Part shown: positions 53,472-63,500 of the stretch, one piece after another
Numbering within the stretch: position 1 is the stretch's first letter
How the letters are laid out: every line of letters begins with the position of its first letter
NCBI RefSeq assembly: GCF_014652455.1
Contig: NZ_BMYV01000001.1
Location: 434,001 to 498,000, forward strand
Source: Litorimonas cladophorae
Lineage (GTDB): Bacteria > Pseudomonadota > Alphaproteobacteria > Caulobacterales > Maricaulaceae
Length of the DNA stretch: 64,000 nt
Direction of reading: 5' to 3'
The notes under the pieces: model-generated
Told to the model about the DNA's origin: nothing
Databases searched by the model: none
The model's input: the letters and a program-made list of their open reading frames with translations, nothing else
Made by a program: the position numbers and the translations under genes

Positions 53472-56324
53472 ATGATTCGACCTATGACCGAGACAATTTC
53501 CGCCACAGCCTCCGAGACGCCGAATAAGCCTCGTTCCAAATTTTGGCGCGTGGTCAAATGGTTGTTTGGTATTGGATTGGTCTTAGGTCTGATCGCCGCA
53601 ATTGTCGTCTTTGTCTTCATCGTCAAATCAACTCGCGACTTGCCTAGCGTTGAAAGTCTTTCCGAATATCAACCGCCCGTGATGTCTCGCGTCCACGCAG
53701 GCGATGGCAAACTTATCAGCGAATTTCGCAAGCAAGCTCGTGTATTTGTGCCCATCGAGACCGTACCGGAGGCACTTCAGCATTCTTTTGTCGCCGCCGA
53801 GGACAAGCGTTTTTACACGCACAACGGATTTGATCCGATTGGCTTTGCGCGCGCCATGAAGGCAAATATCGGCCACGTGCTAAATGGCAGACGACTTGAA
53901 GGTGGGTCCACGCTTACTCAGCAAGTCGCCAAAAACTTTCTAGTTGGCAACGAGCGAAATATTGAACGTAAGGTGCGAGAGGTCGCGATTGCCCGACGCA
54001 TCGAAAAAGCGATGGACAAGGACACGATCCTCGAACTTTACTTGAATGAAATTTACTTTGGTCGCGGTGCTTATGGAGTTGCCGCGGCGTCGCTGAACTA
54101 TTTCGGGAAGCCGATGAAGGACCTGACCGTCGCTGAGATCGCTTATTTGGCTGTCTTACCGAAAGGTCCGTCAAATTATCAGATCAATGACCCAGTCAAA
54201 AAAGAGCGGGCAATACGTCGTCGTAACTATGTGCTGACCCGTATGGCGGAAGATGGATACATAACCGAAGAAGAAGCGCAAACCGCTCGCGAAACCGAAA
54301 TCACCGTCACTGATCGTTTCGAGGGTGATGAATATCTGGCAGCCGAGTATTTCGTTGAAGAAGCGCGCAAGCGCATTTACCAGATGTACGGTGAAGACGA
54401 GCTTTATGAGGGCGGCCTCTCCATTCGGACAACTCTCGATACCTCTGTGCAACTTGAAGGTCGTCGCGCATTGCGCCGAGGGTTGGAAATGATGGATCGT
54501 CGTCATGGTTATCGTGGCCCTTTGACCAGTTTCGACTCAATGTCGGATTGGCGCACAAAACTGAGTGCTGTCAAACCGCCGCGTGATATTGGTGACTGGC
54601 GTGTCGCATTAGTCATGGAAACGGGGGATAAATCGGCGGAGCTCGCTTTTGCGCCGCCTGCAGATTTGCCAGAGGACGAAACATTTCCAGAATCTGATGC
54701 AAAGGGCACTTTAGCCTTATCTGATATTGCATGGGCCAAGAAAGCTCTGCCGCGTGGCGCTGTCGGCAAAGACCTGAGGTCGATTAAAGATGTTTTGAAA
54801 GCGGGAGACGTCGTTCTCGTTGAGCGCAAGCCTGTAAAAGCCGAGGCAGAGCCTTCGACCGAATACAATCTTCGCCAGATACCTAAAGCCAATGGCGGGT
54901 TGGTTGCCATGGACCCGCATACGGGCCGCATTTTAGCGATGGTCGGCGGCTATAGTTTTGAGCAATCGCAATTCAATCGCGCCACGCAAGCAAAGCGTCA
55001 GCCGGGCTCGGCCTTTAAGCCCTTTGTCTATGCAGCGGCGTTAGAGGAAGGCTTCACTCCTGCGGATCAGATCTTGGACGCGCCCTTTGTGATCGAACGT
55101 AAAGATGTTGAATGTGAAGAAAATGAGCAGGGGACGCTATCTTTACGACAAAATGGCGAAGAACGTCGTGAAGGCGAGGACGATGCGTTTGAGGACGAAT
55201 GTGAACGTTTCTATAAACCTGAAAACTATAACGCGGGGAACTTCTACGGTCTCTCGACCCTGCGATTAGGGATCGAGAAGTCTCGAAATGCGATGACCGT
55301 TCGCCTAGCCAATGAGATGGGGATGGCCCCTGTCATGCGCCTGTCCAAAGAATTCGGCATTTACGATGACCCGAAACCTGAATTGGCTTGGGCGCTTGGG
55401 GCCGGTGAAACCACGCTTCTGCGACTGGCGACGGCCTATTCCACCATGATTAATGGCGGTAAGCAGGTAGAGCCGCGTATTTTGGATCGCGTTCAAGACG
55501 GAAATGGTAAAACAATATTCAATGCGTTCGAGACTGAATGTGCAGATTGCCAGCAGGATGAATATCTAGGTGGTGAGCCACCAAACCTGCCTGACCTTAG
55601 ACCTCAACTTATCGATCCTGTTACGGCTTATCAGGTCACATACATCATGCAGGGTGTTGTAGAAAATGGCACGGGCGCACGTTTGCGGGCGCTGGGACGC
55701 CCCTTAGGTGGAAAGACGGGTACCACCAATGACAGCTTGGACAATTGGTTCATGGGCTTCTCACCCGACTTGGTTGTTGGCGTTTATGTCGGCATAGACA
55801 CGCCAGAGCAAATGGGGCGCGAAACAGGGTCAAGCTCTGCCGTTCCCATCGTCAAAGATTTTCTTGAAACAGTCTTGAAAGACCAATCCAAGGTTCCATT
55901 CCGTATCCCTGATGGCGTGACCTTAGCACCTGTAAATCGGGTAACAGGAGAGCCGTCCTATATTGGTGCGCCTGATTTTATTCTCGAAGCGTTTAAGCCT
56001 GGCACAGAGCCTAGCATGGGCGGTTTGCGTCGCACTATTCGGGTCGGGTCGGGTACAGATTCATTTGGCGGATTTTTCGGGTCGACCGTGCCCCAAACCA
56101 CAGACGACGAGAGTACAACCTCATCGGGTGACGAAACGCCAACAGATTTAGAGGCCACTTTAAACAGAGCCCAAAATGCCGTTGAAGGCGTTCGTAATCC
56201 TGAGGATCAGGAAACAGATGCAGCTGTTGAAGGGCCCGCCCCCTCAATCACACCCCCAGCAACGCCTGATACTGCGCCGGTCGAAAAACCTGTCGAGAAA
56301 GCACTGGACGACGGGCTATACTAA
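53472..56324 (+). CDS. mrcA: Penicillin-binding protein 1A
   Basis: 950 residues. It is a bifunctional class A PBP that polymerises glycan strands and cross-links peptides in the periplasm. A cytoplasmic N-terminus and one membrane segment (WLFGIGLVLGLIAAIVVFVF) precede the glycosyltransferase domain, with the catalytic glutamates in VAAEDKRFYTHNGFDPIG and RKVREVAIARRIEKAMDK nearby. The transpeptidase part has the serine motif PGSAFKPFVYAAAL, SRN in IEKSRNAMTVRLA and KTGTTNDSLDNW. The C-terminal tail is Pro/Thr/Glu-rich. MTETIS at 53484 is an alternative start. The amidase gene lies upstream, prfB 18 bases downstream. Confidence 0.96.
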   Translation: MIRPMTETISATASETPNKPRSKFWRVVKWLFGIGLVLGLIAAIVVFVFIVKSTRDLPSVESLSEYQPPVMSRVHAGDGKLISEFRKQARVFVPIETVPEALQHSFVAAEDKRFYTHNGFDPIGFARAMKANIGHVLNGRRLEGGSTLTQQVAKNFLVGNERNIERKVREVAIARRIEKAMDKDTILELYLNEIYFGRGAYGVAAASLNYFGKPMKDLTVAEIAYLAVLPKGPSNYQINDPVKKERAIRRRNYVLTRMAEDGYITEEEAQTARETEITVTDRFEGDEYLAAEYFVEEARKRIYQMYGEDELYEGGLSIRTTLDTSVQLEGRRALRRGLEMMDRRHGYRGPLTSFDSMSDWRTKLSAVKPPRDIGDWRVALVMETGDKSAELAFAPPADLPEDETFPESDAKGTLALSDIAWAKKALPRGAVGKDLRSIKDVLKAGDVVLVERKPVKAEAEPSTEYNLRQIPKANGGLVAMDPHTGRILAMVGGYSFEQSQFNRATQAKRQPGSAFKPFVYAAALEEGFTPADQILDAPFVIERKDVECEENEQGTLSLRQNGEERREGEDDAFEDECERFYKPENYNAGNFYGLSTLRLGIEKSRNAMTVRLANEMGMAPVMRLSKEFGIYDDPKPELAWALGAGETTLLRLATAYSTMINGGKQVEPRILDRVQDGNGKTIFNAFETECADCQQDEYLGGEPPNLPDLRPQLIDPVTAYQVTYIMQGVVENGTGARLRALGRPLGGKTGTTNDSLDNWFMGFSPDLVVGVYVGIDTPEQMGRETGSSSAVPIVKDFLETVLKDQSKVPFRIPDGVTLAPVNRVTGEPSYIGAPDFILEAFKPGTEPSMGGLRRTIRVGSGTDSFGGFFGSTVPQTTDDESTTSSGDETPTDLEATLNRAQNAVEGVRNPEDQETDAAVEGPAPSITPPATPDTAPVEKPVEKALDDGLY

Positions 56325-56342
56325 CCCCATATCGGCACCATT

Positions 56343-57456
56343 ATGAGAGCCGATATCCTTCAAATGCAAACCGAAATTGAGCAGTCTATCGAACTGCTAA
56401 GGAGGCGTCTTTGACTGGGATGTTGCTGAACGGCGTCTAGCCGAACTCAATAACCTTGCCCAAGATCCAACCCTGTGGGACCGACCGCAAGAGGCGCAAG
56501 TCTTGATGCAGGAACGATCAAAGCTGGAGTCAAGTTTCGCGGCGATTCGTAAGATCGAAACGGAATTGGCCGATAATGTCGAGCTGGCCGAACTGGCCGA
56601 AATGGATGACGACGCTGAACTCGTAGATGCGGCTGCCGACGCCCTTACCAAAACCAAGTCAGCTGCGGCGGCGGCTGAGCTTATTGCGCTGATGAGCGGT
56701 GAAGCAGATGCCAATAACTGCTTTGTCGAAATTCATCCAGGTGCTGGCGGAACTGAAGCCCAAGATTGGGCAGAGATGGTGCTGCGTATGTATATGCGCT
56801 GGGCAAATTCACGCGGGATGAAGACAGAATTGCTTGAGGCGCAGGATGGCGACGGCGCAGGTATCAAGTCTGCGACCTTACGGATAAAAGGCGAGAATGC
56901 ATTTGGTTGGATGAAAACCGAGTCGGGTGTGCATCGGTTGGTCCGCATTTCGCCATATGACAGTTCCGCGCGACGTCACACCAGCTTTGCCTCTGTTTGG
57001 GTTTTTCCCGAGATCGACGATACGATCGAGATTGATATTGATGAGAGTGATTGTCGTGTTGATACTTACCGCGCGTCTGGGGCAGGTGGTCAGCACATCA
57101 ACAAAACCGACTCTGCGGTTCGTATTACGCATGAACCTTCGGGCATTGTGGTCCAGTGTCAATCGGACCGCAGCCAGCATAAGAACCGCTCTCAAGCTTG
57201 GGATATGCTCCGAGCGCGTCTTTACGAGGAGGAACTTCGTAAACGCGAGGAAGAGGCGCAGTCATTGGCCGATAGTAAGACAGATATTGGCTGGGGCCAT
57301 CAAATCAGAAGCTATGTACTGCAACCTTATCAGATGGTCAAAGATCTGCGCACTGGTGTAGAGACATCAGACACGTCTGGTGTGCTGGACGGCAAACTAG
57401 ATGACTTTATGGCCGCTGCCCTAAGTGCCCGCGTCGGTGTTGATAGCGAGCCTTAG
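56343..57456 (+). CDS. prfB: Peptide chain release factor 2, with programmed +1 frameshift
   Basis: 370 residues when the frameshift is included. The first frame (ATG at 56343) encodes 23 residues, [20 protein letters not shown] and RL, then meets an in-frame TGA at 56412-56414; the ribosome shifts +1 on CTT and continues with [21 protein letters not shown]2 releases the chain at UGA and UAA. The stop-codon-reading tripeptide is Ser-Pro-Tyr ([18 protein letters not shown] in E. coli), and the peptidyl-release motif is GGQ ([19 protein letters not shown]). A start at 56503, the first ATG after the shift, would lose the N-terminal domain and is wrong. It overlaps the next gene tail to tail by four bases. 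Confidence 0.96.
56400..56415 (+). promoter_or_regulatory. RF2 programmed frameshift site
   Basis: An internal Shine-Dalgarno (AGGAGG, 56400-56405), three bases, then CTT TGA C. This is the classical RF2 arrangement. Low RF2 makes the ribosome pause at TGA and slip +1, so RF2 controls its own synthesis. Confidence 0.95.
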
Positions 57457-58442
57457 GCCGCGTCAAGAAGCGGGCGTAAACTCGCATCAATCGCGGGGCA
57501 TTCCTCGCGAATAAAATCGAGCAAGGCACGTTCGTTCTCGTCAATTTCGCCATCGGCTTTCAAAGCCTGGACCAGCCAACGCGCTTCTTCTTCTGTGATC
57601 GTTTCAGCTTGTGACATATTTTCGACATCTAGATTGGTGAAGCCGCCCGTCGGGTCTCCAGCCGTAAGCCCGAAGACCTCTTTAAACGCATTCAGAACAT
57701 CTCTGCCTGATAGACGCAGCATCCCACGCTTGATCATACCTTCATCGCTTGCCAGCCAAGCTTCACGACGTTTGACTTCGGTGAGGTCGAGTTTGGCTGG
57801 CGCCGCTATCATCATGAGATGATTGGCAATCGCCCCCACGAAGAAGCGCTGCCAGGCCGGGTCATTGTTTCTGCCTTTAGTGGCTTCATTCAGATCGAAA
57901 ATGACTTTGGCTTCCATTCGCGTGATCCACATTCCGCCATCGCCGCCAACACTATAGAATATCCGGCGGAGCAATTCGACTTCCGCCGCGCCAAGCGTAC
58001 CCGGGGTCAACATGTCCTGCCCGACACGTCCTCTACCTTCCATGACGGCCAGCTGTACCTGCTTCAGCGCGTAAGCCTCCAAGCGGTCGCCAGGAACTTC
58101 TGCGACTTTCAACACATTCATGAGTAGGCGCAATTCGATTTCAGTCTCAACCACGCCGTCATGATCAATGCGCGCTATCAGCCAGACGGCCATGGCGTCA
58201 TTGATATAGCCTTCTGGCCGGCCTTGATGGACGAGATAAGTCGTGAGAACGAGAACAAAGTAATCCGCCCAACCGCTTGGTTTTTCTGAGACTTCATTGA
58301 GCGCGAAAAGGCTGTCCGCTTCAGTACTACTGATTTCGAGGTCGGCACCAAATGCGCGTCTCAAATCCAGCAGTTGTGCGCCCGTCATCTTATCCGCCGC
58401 TTGAATTTCAGCGATTAGCTGGCGCGTATCTGTCGTTGGCAT
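57453..58442 (-). CDS. Internally repeated helical protein of unknown function
   Basis: 329 residues, acidic, no signal peptide or membrane segment. Two related units are visible: [20 protein letters not shown] followed by [20 protein letters not shown] (residues ~27-67), and [20 protein letters not shown] with [20 protein letters not shown] (residues ~165-203). A third partial unit ([20 protein letters not shown]) ends the protein. Each unit is reminiscent of TerB-like or EF-hand-like helices with Asp-rich turns ([19 protein letters not shown]), but no family is certain. Convergent with prfB. Confidence 0.75.
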   Translation of the reverse strand: MPTTDTRQLIAEIQAADKMTGAQLLDLRRAFGADLEISSTEADSLFALNEVSEKPSGWADYFVLVLTTYLVHQGRPEGYINDAMAVWLIARIDHDGVVETEIELRLLMNVLKVAEVPGDRLEAYALKQVQLAVMEGRGRVGQDMLTPGTLGAAEVELLRRIFYSVGGDGGMWITRMEAKVIFDLNEATKGRNNDPAWQRFFVGAIANHLMMIAAPAKLDLTEVKRREAWLASDEGMIKRGMLRLSGRDVLNAFKEVFGLTAGDPTGGFTNLDVENMSQAETITEEEARWLVQALKADGEIDENERALLDFIREECPAIDASLRPLLDAA

Positions 58443-58499
58443 GTCGGCCCCTCACATAGAATTACAGGGCCACCATAGATAAAATTGCTAAATATCCCG

Positions 58500-58982
58500 C
58501 TAACGCGCTTCCCAATTGAATGGGACAACCGAATTTAACCATGCCAAAGTTGGGACGGGTCCATGCGGATCATACCGAAGAGGCTTTTCGCCAGAGTTTA
58601 CAAGAAACCAATCTTGTAAGAGGTCAGCCTGTTTTTCGATGGGATAGCTGTCAAAACTGGCGTCTGATTTAACCTCGTAGGCATAGAACCAATTGCTTGG
58701 GAACAGCAGATAAACCAGCGCCGATAGGCGTCCCGTTTCATATTGCCAGACATGGCAAAGCTCATGCATCAGCAGAGATTGAATTAAGAGGGGTTCTCTG
58801 GCGAAGTCTTTGGGGCAAGATTGCCAATAGAGCTTTGGTCCCCGACAGACGATCTTGTTTTCGGCAAAGGGATTATGCGCTCGGTCGATGAACTCGACCG
58901 ACTTGATGTCGAATGTCGACGTGAAGCCACGGGGCAGGGCCGCGACTTCATGGGCTTTGATATGACGTGTCTGACTGGGCAT
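58500..58982 (-). CDS. Small HExxH-motif protein
   Basis: 160 residues from the ATG at 58982, which has GAGG at proper spacing; a GTG three codons upstream is an alternative. The single motif is SLLMHELCHVWQYETGRLSA, an HExxH zinc site, followed by a hydrophobic stretch (VYLLFPSNWFYAYEV) and KSDASFDSYPIEKQADLLQD with a possible third ligand. It resembles short peptidase-like proteins annotated as Vgr- or Rhs-related in alphaproteobacteria. No signal peptide. No secretion-system genes are near, so the role is unknown. Confidence 0.7.
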   Translation of the reverse strand: MPSQTRHIKAHEVAALPRGFTSTFDIKSVEFIDRAHNPFAENKIVCRGPKLYWQSCPKDFAREPLLIQSLLMHELCHVWQYETGRLSALVYLLFPSNWFYAYEVKSDASFDSYPIEKQADLLQDWFLVNSGEKPLRYDPHGPVPTLAWLNSVVPFNWEAR

Positions 58983-59023
58983 GTTCTGCACCTCACCATG
59001 ACAAGCTCTAGCATTTAGGCAAT

Positions 59024-59053
59024 AAAAAAGCCGCCTCAGAGAGACGGCCTTTT
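59024..59053 (-). terminator. Terminator of rpsU
   Basis: On the minus strand arms GCCGTCT and AGGCGGC (one U-G pair) with a five-base loop are followed by six T residues. It starts about 30 bases after the rpsU stop. The other strand also ends in TTTT, so weak bidirectional action is possible. Confidence 0.88.
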
Positions 59054-59078
59054 AATTTGGCTTTCGAGCGCGGCTCGC

Positions 59079-59315
59079 CTAGCGGCGGCGCGGCTTCTTT
59101 TTCGAAGGGATAAGGCCTTCGATTTGGGCACGTTTACGAGCCAATTTACGGGCGCGACGTACAGCTTCCTGAGCTTCGCGAACGCGCTTCTCGGATGGCT
59201 TCTCGAAATGTTTACGCGCTTTAATTTCGCGCAAGATGCCTTCGTTTTGCATCTTTTTCTTCAGAGCGCGGAGCGCCTGATCAACATTGTTCTGACGGAC
59301 GTAGATTTCGACCAT
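59079..59315 (-). CDS. rpsU: 30S ribosomal protein S21
   Basis: 78 residues, strongly basic. S21 (bS21) binds the 30S platform near the anti-Shine-Dalgarno end of 16S rRNA and aids initiation. The family pattern is clear: [40 protein letters not shown], then a helical Arg/Lys-rich tail ending KKKPRRR. It is a monocistronic gene with its own terminator and a hairpin in the leader. Confidence 0.96.
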   Translation of the reverse strand: MVEIYVRQNNVDQALRALKKKMQNEGILREIKARKHFEKPSEKRVREAQEAVRRARKLARKRAQIEGLIPSKKKPRRR

Positions 59316-59347
59316 GTGTATGTGTCTCTTATTTCGTGTTCAAAAGC

Positions 59348-59374
59348 CAAAAGCCCCGCTCAAACCGCAGGGCT
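59348..59374 (-). promoter_or_regulatory. Terminator-like hairpin in the rpsU leader
   Basis: On the minus strand, arms AGCCCTGC and GCGGGGCT (one U-G pair) with a seven-base loop are followed by a short T-run (TTTT including the last stem base). It lies about 35-60 bases before the rpsU ATG. It may act as an attenuator or autoregulatory site; inferred from structure only. Confidence 0.45.
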
Positions 59375-59499
59375 CTTTAAGTTGGGTGTCACCTACAGGC
59401 TCGTTGCTCTCTCGTAAAGGGTCGATTTGCACCCGTAGGCCGACAAAATTGACACATAACCCCGTGTCTTCAAGCGATTTCTAGGCCATATCCTCTGTC

Positions 59500-60456
59500 A
59501 TGAACTTTAATCGCCCCTTTTTTGTTTCGAATGATTCCTTCCAGATCGCGACTTATGCGGATGGTCCAGTAAATGGGCCGCCGATCGTCCTGATCCATGG
59601 CTGGCCTGAAATCGCTTATAGCTGGAAACATACCGTCCCGGCGCTTGTGGATGCGGGCTATCGTGTCATCGCTTTTGATCTTCGCGGTTTTGGCCATTCT
59701 TCCGCGCCGCTTGATCCCGTGCATTATGCTATGCCGCAGTTAGTCTCTGACATCGAGGCCGTGATGGACGGACATGGGATCTCCGAGGCGATCATCTGTG
59801 GTCATGATTGGGGGGGATCAATTGTCTGGCATGCTTCGCGGATGATCTCGCACCGCGTTAAAGCTGTCATTGGTATTTGTGTGCCGCACACATCACGCGC
59901 GCCAGCGCCGCCGCTCAAGATCATTGAGAAACGCTATGGTCCGAAACACTATTTTTTGGAATTTCGAGATAGAGGCCCAGAAGTCGCCGCAAATTTCGCC
60001 AAGGACCCCGATGGATTTTTCCGTCTTATGTTTCGGTCGACTCCACCTGGCGCGAAAGCGGATGAAACATTCACCTTCATCCCGACACAGTTTGAGCGCT
60101 TCCTCTCGGAGGGCTCACCTGCGCTGAAAGGCGTGGTTTTGCCCGATGAAGACCGTAAGCAATTTGTGGAGGCCTATATAAGAACGGGGTTTGAAACAGG
60201 CATGAACCTTTACAGGAATATCGATGTGAATTGGCATTTGGCCGAAGGCATGAGCGACCGTATTACGCAGCCTGTTTTGATGATCAGTCCCGAAGGCGAT
60301 TTACTGCTGCCTCCAGAACTAACCGGTCCGATGGTCAAAATGTGTCCTGACCTCGAACGGGTTAACATTCCCGACTGTGGACACTGGGCGATGTGGGACG
60401 CGCCAGAGGCTTTGAACAATGTGATGACAGAATGGTTAGAGCGGCGCTTTAATTAG
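59500..60456 (+). CDS. Alpha/beta hydrolase, epoxide-hydrolase type
   Basis: 318 residues, cytoplasmic. The oxyanion motif HGWPE (VLIHGWPEIAYSWKHTVPAL), the nucleophile Asp in ICGHDWGGSIVWHASRM and the catalytic His in VNIPDCGHWAMWDAPEALN fit soluble epoxide hydrolases and not haloalkane dehalogenases or esterases (which use Ser). Epoxides are opened through a covalent aspartyl ester. Its natural substrate is unknown. Divergent from rpsU and convergent with the amidohydrolase gene. Confidence 0.92.
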   Translation: MNFNRPFFVSNDSFQIATYADGPVNGPPIVLIHGWPEIAYSWKHTVPALVDAGYRVIAFDLRGFGHSSAPLDPVHYAMPQLVSDIEAVMDGHGISEAIICGHDWGGSIVWHASRMISHRVKAVIGICVPHTSRAPAPPLKIIEKRYGPKHYFLEFRDRGPEVAANFAKDPDGFFRLMFRSTPPGAKADETFTFIPTQFERFLSEGSPALKGVVLPDEDRKQFVEAYIRTGFETGMNLYRNIDVNWHLAEGMSDRITQPVLMISPEGDLLLPPELTGPMVKMCPDLERVNIPDCGHWAMWDAPEALNNVMTEWLERRFN

Positions 60457-60463
60457 TGCGTCA

Positions 60464-60493
60464 GCCGCCTACGCCTAAAAGGTCGTAGGCGGC
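60464..60493. terminator. Bidirectional hairpin between convergent genes
   Basis: Perfect ten-base arms GCCGCCTACG and CGTAGGCGGC, extended by CCT/AGG with one bulged base, seven bases after the hydrolase stop and ten before the amidohydrolase stop on the other strand. On the plus strand TTTTT follows after a further ~12 bases. Confidence 0.6.
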
Positions 60494-60503
60494 CAGCCAA
60501 TTG

Positions 60504-63500
60504 CTATTTTTCCCAATAATAGGGCAGGCGTTTCTTATCGCCCGTCACGACTTCGTTCATAGTCGCAGCTTCGTATAGGCGGCCACCGATCATGACGTGT
60601 TCGATTTTATCCGTGTTGCGGATGTCGTCGAGAGGGTTGTCCGATAGGATCACGAGATCGGCGAGTTTGCCAACTTCCAGAGAGCCGATATCCTTATCAA
60701 ATCCCAAGTGACGCGCGGGTTCGGTTGTCGCCGTTTGAAGCGCTTGCAGATTGCTCATACCACCACGGGCAAAGCTCCACATTTCCCAATGCGCCGCTAG
60801 ACCTTCACGTTGACCATGGGCACCAATCGAAACGGGCACACCTGCTTCCATTAATTTCTTAGATACAGCGGCAGAGGCCGCGTCTGCGTAATCTGCATCA
60901 GGCGCCATTTCACGGCGCACAGATTGCGCTCGTAGCAAAGCGGGCGGTGTATGCGCAGAAAGAATCGGGTGTTTCCAGACGTCCTCACGGGCGTAATAAT
61001 AGGCTTCGCCGCGAACGCCGCCATAAGTCACAGCGAGTGTCGGTGTGTAAGCCACGTTAGTTTGTGAGTACATCTGCACAACATCATCATAGATGAATTC
61101 CTGCGGCAGGTTATGTTCGACCGACGTGTTGCCATCTTGGACTAGTGACATGTCCATGTGATAGAGCGATCCGCCTTCGGCAACGACGATCAGATTTTCG
61201 TCACGGGCCGCTTTCACAACTTGTTGGCGCTGATCGCGGCGCGGCTGATTATAATTTTTTACGCCATGTGCGCCTTGCTCTTTCAAGCGAGAGACATGTT
61301 CGCGAGCATCATCTTCGGATTGAATATTGGCAAAGAAGCCCGGAGCTTTCGCGCCGTAAATGACTTCACCCGTCGAGTAAGTGCGCGGTGCAAGCAACAT
61401 GCCTGCGCGTTGCATCTCCCCAGCGGTAAAGATTTCGCTGGCGCGGGAGGAGGGGTCAAAGACAGTCGTTACGCCGAGTGCGAGGGTTGCGACAGCTTCC
61501 CAGTTTTGCTGCGGGACTAGCTCATCCGTGCCTTGCGGCCCATGCGCATGGGCGTCGATGAACCCAGGGACAATCGTCTTGCCTTCAAGATCAAGGACTT
61601 CATGTTCGCCCCGCGTTCGGAGGCTTCCTGATTTGCCAATGGCTTGAATGCGCCCATCCACAATGAAGATGTCTGCATCTTCCAGCACCCCACCATCATC
61701 GTCCGCCATGGTTATGACACGAGCGTTTGTTAGGAGAACGGCTTTCCCGGCTTTGGCAGATTTGACCTTATAGGAAATGGAGGTGCCATCTGTCACGGGT
61801 TTGAAGTCGTCGCTCATCATCTCGTCGAGGGAGGCCGAGAAAACATCTGGGCCCAGCGACCAGTTCAGTGAACCATCATTGGACCAACTCGGATAGGTCG
61901 CGCCGCCTTCGCTCACTTTAACAACGGGCAGTTCGCCTGTTTCCATGCCAGTGCCGACGTTCTGCGGACCCGAAAGGAGCGGCATCACAAACAGATTATA
62001 GTTCTCTCGGAAGGCAACGTGTTTGCCGTCGGGTGAGATCAAGTAAGTTTGCGCCATTTTGGATGACGCATGTGCGCGCTCATCATCACCGAGTAAATTT
62101 GTCGAAACGAGGGTGCTCTTGCTATCGATATTCTTCGTGAAGAAGACACGCAGATCGTCACCATCGAAATGCGGCGCGCTGCCCGATTTTGAAATCCGCA
62201 TAGGCTCGCCACCATCTAGCGCAAGAACGTATAGCCCAGGCGCATCTGTATATGTGGGCGCGGTGATTGAAGACCCGCTGCCCTTTTCGAATGTCAAATA
62301 GTCACCTGATGGGGATAGGCGTGGGCGTTTATAGTGGCCCGGCGCTTCGGTATGGGTTGTCACGCGTCCAGAGGCGACATTGATCGAGTGGATTGCGCCT
62401 AGATCGGCATCAGTCCAAGTCGTGAACGCGATGGTCTTCCCATCACGTGACCAGCTAGGATAAAGTTCACGCACGTCTTTAGGAAGTTTTGTCAGATTCT
62501 TGACGCGACCATTTTGCAGGTTACGAAGATAGAGTTTGCCGAGAGATTCAAAGACAACGGACTTTCCGTCGGGACTGGTTTGCGCAAAACGCGGCATGAG
62601 AATGTCGAACTCATCGGGCGCGACTTCGACGCTTGGGCGGGGTGCATCCATGACGGTGCGGGTGTCGCGGACTTTGAAGGGAATAGCTTTGAAGTCACCA
62701 CTGGCAATATCTAGCTTGTGGATTTTGCCTTTGGCCCAGAAATAGATTGCGTCACCCTCAGGCGACCAATCCATATTAGGATACATGCCTTGCACGCCCC
62801 ATGTTTCTTGCATGTCTTGATCGAGATTATCGAAGATCATCCGCTCTTCGCCAGAGGCGAGGTCTTTTAGGAATAGCTTGGAGCGAGCCTCGACACGTTT
62901 GACAAAGGCCAAAGACTTGCCGTCTGGCGAAGGTGCGCCGCGAACCGCGCCGCCATATCCACCTGCGGCTGTCGAGATTTCGCCCGTATCCATATCGTAT
63001 TTCTTGATCTGGAATAGCTCGGTGTGGCTGTTCTGAGCGTAAATGAACTGACCGCCGGGTGTTGTGTTTTGTGTATAGTAAATCGACTTTCCGTCAGGCG
63101 CGAAGATCGGTTCGCCAAGCTCTTTCTGGTGCGTCTCGGATGGTTTTTTGACGAGTTGAACACCTTTTCCGCCTGCGGTGTGATACAGCCAAATTTCGCC
63201 CGTCCCGAGAGAGCGTGATGTCGTGAAATGCTTCTTCGCTGCAATATAGGTTCCATCCGGTGACCACGTCGGATTGTTCATTAAGCGGAAGGTTTCTTTG
63301 GTGATCTGCTTGGCGTTCTCGCCGTCGACATCCATCACCCAAATATTGTCTCCGCCCGCACGGTCAGAGGTAAACGCGATCTGTTTCCCATCAGGTGAGA
63401 AACGCGGCTGCATATCCCACGCCATGCCAGAAGCGATATTTTTGGCCGTACCTCCGCGCGCGGGCATTGTGTAAATGTCGCCCAGCAGATCAAATGCGAT

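Noticed and set aside
56503-57456. prfB starting at the first ATG after the frameshift
   Set aside because: The N-terminal domain of RF2 is encoded upstream in two frames joined by the standard CTT TGA C site.
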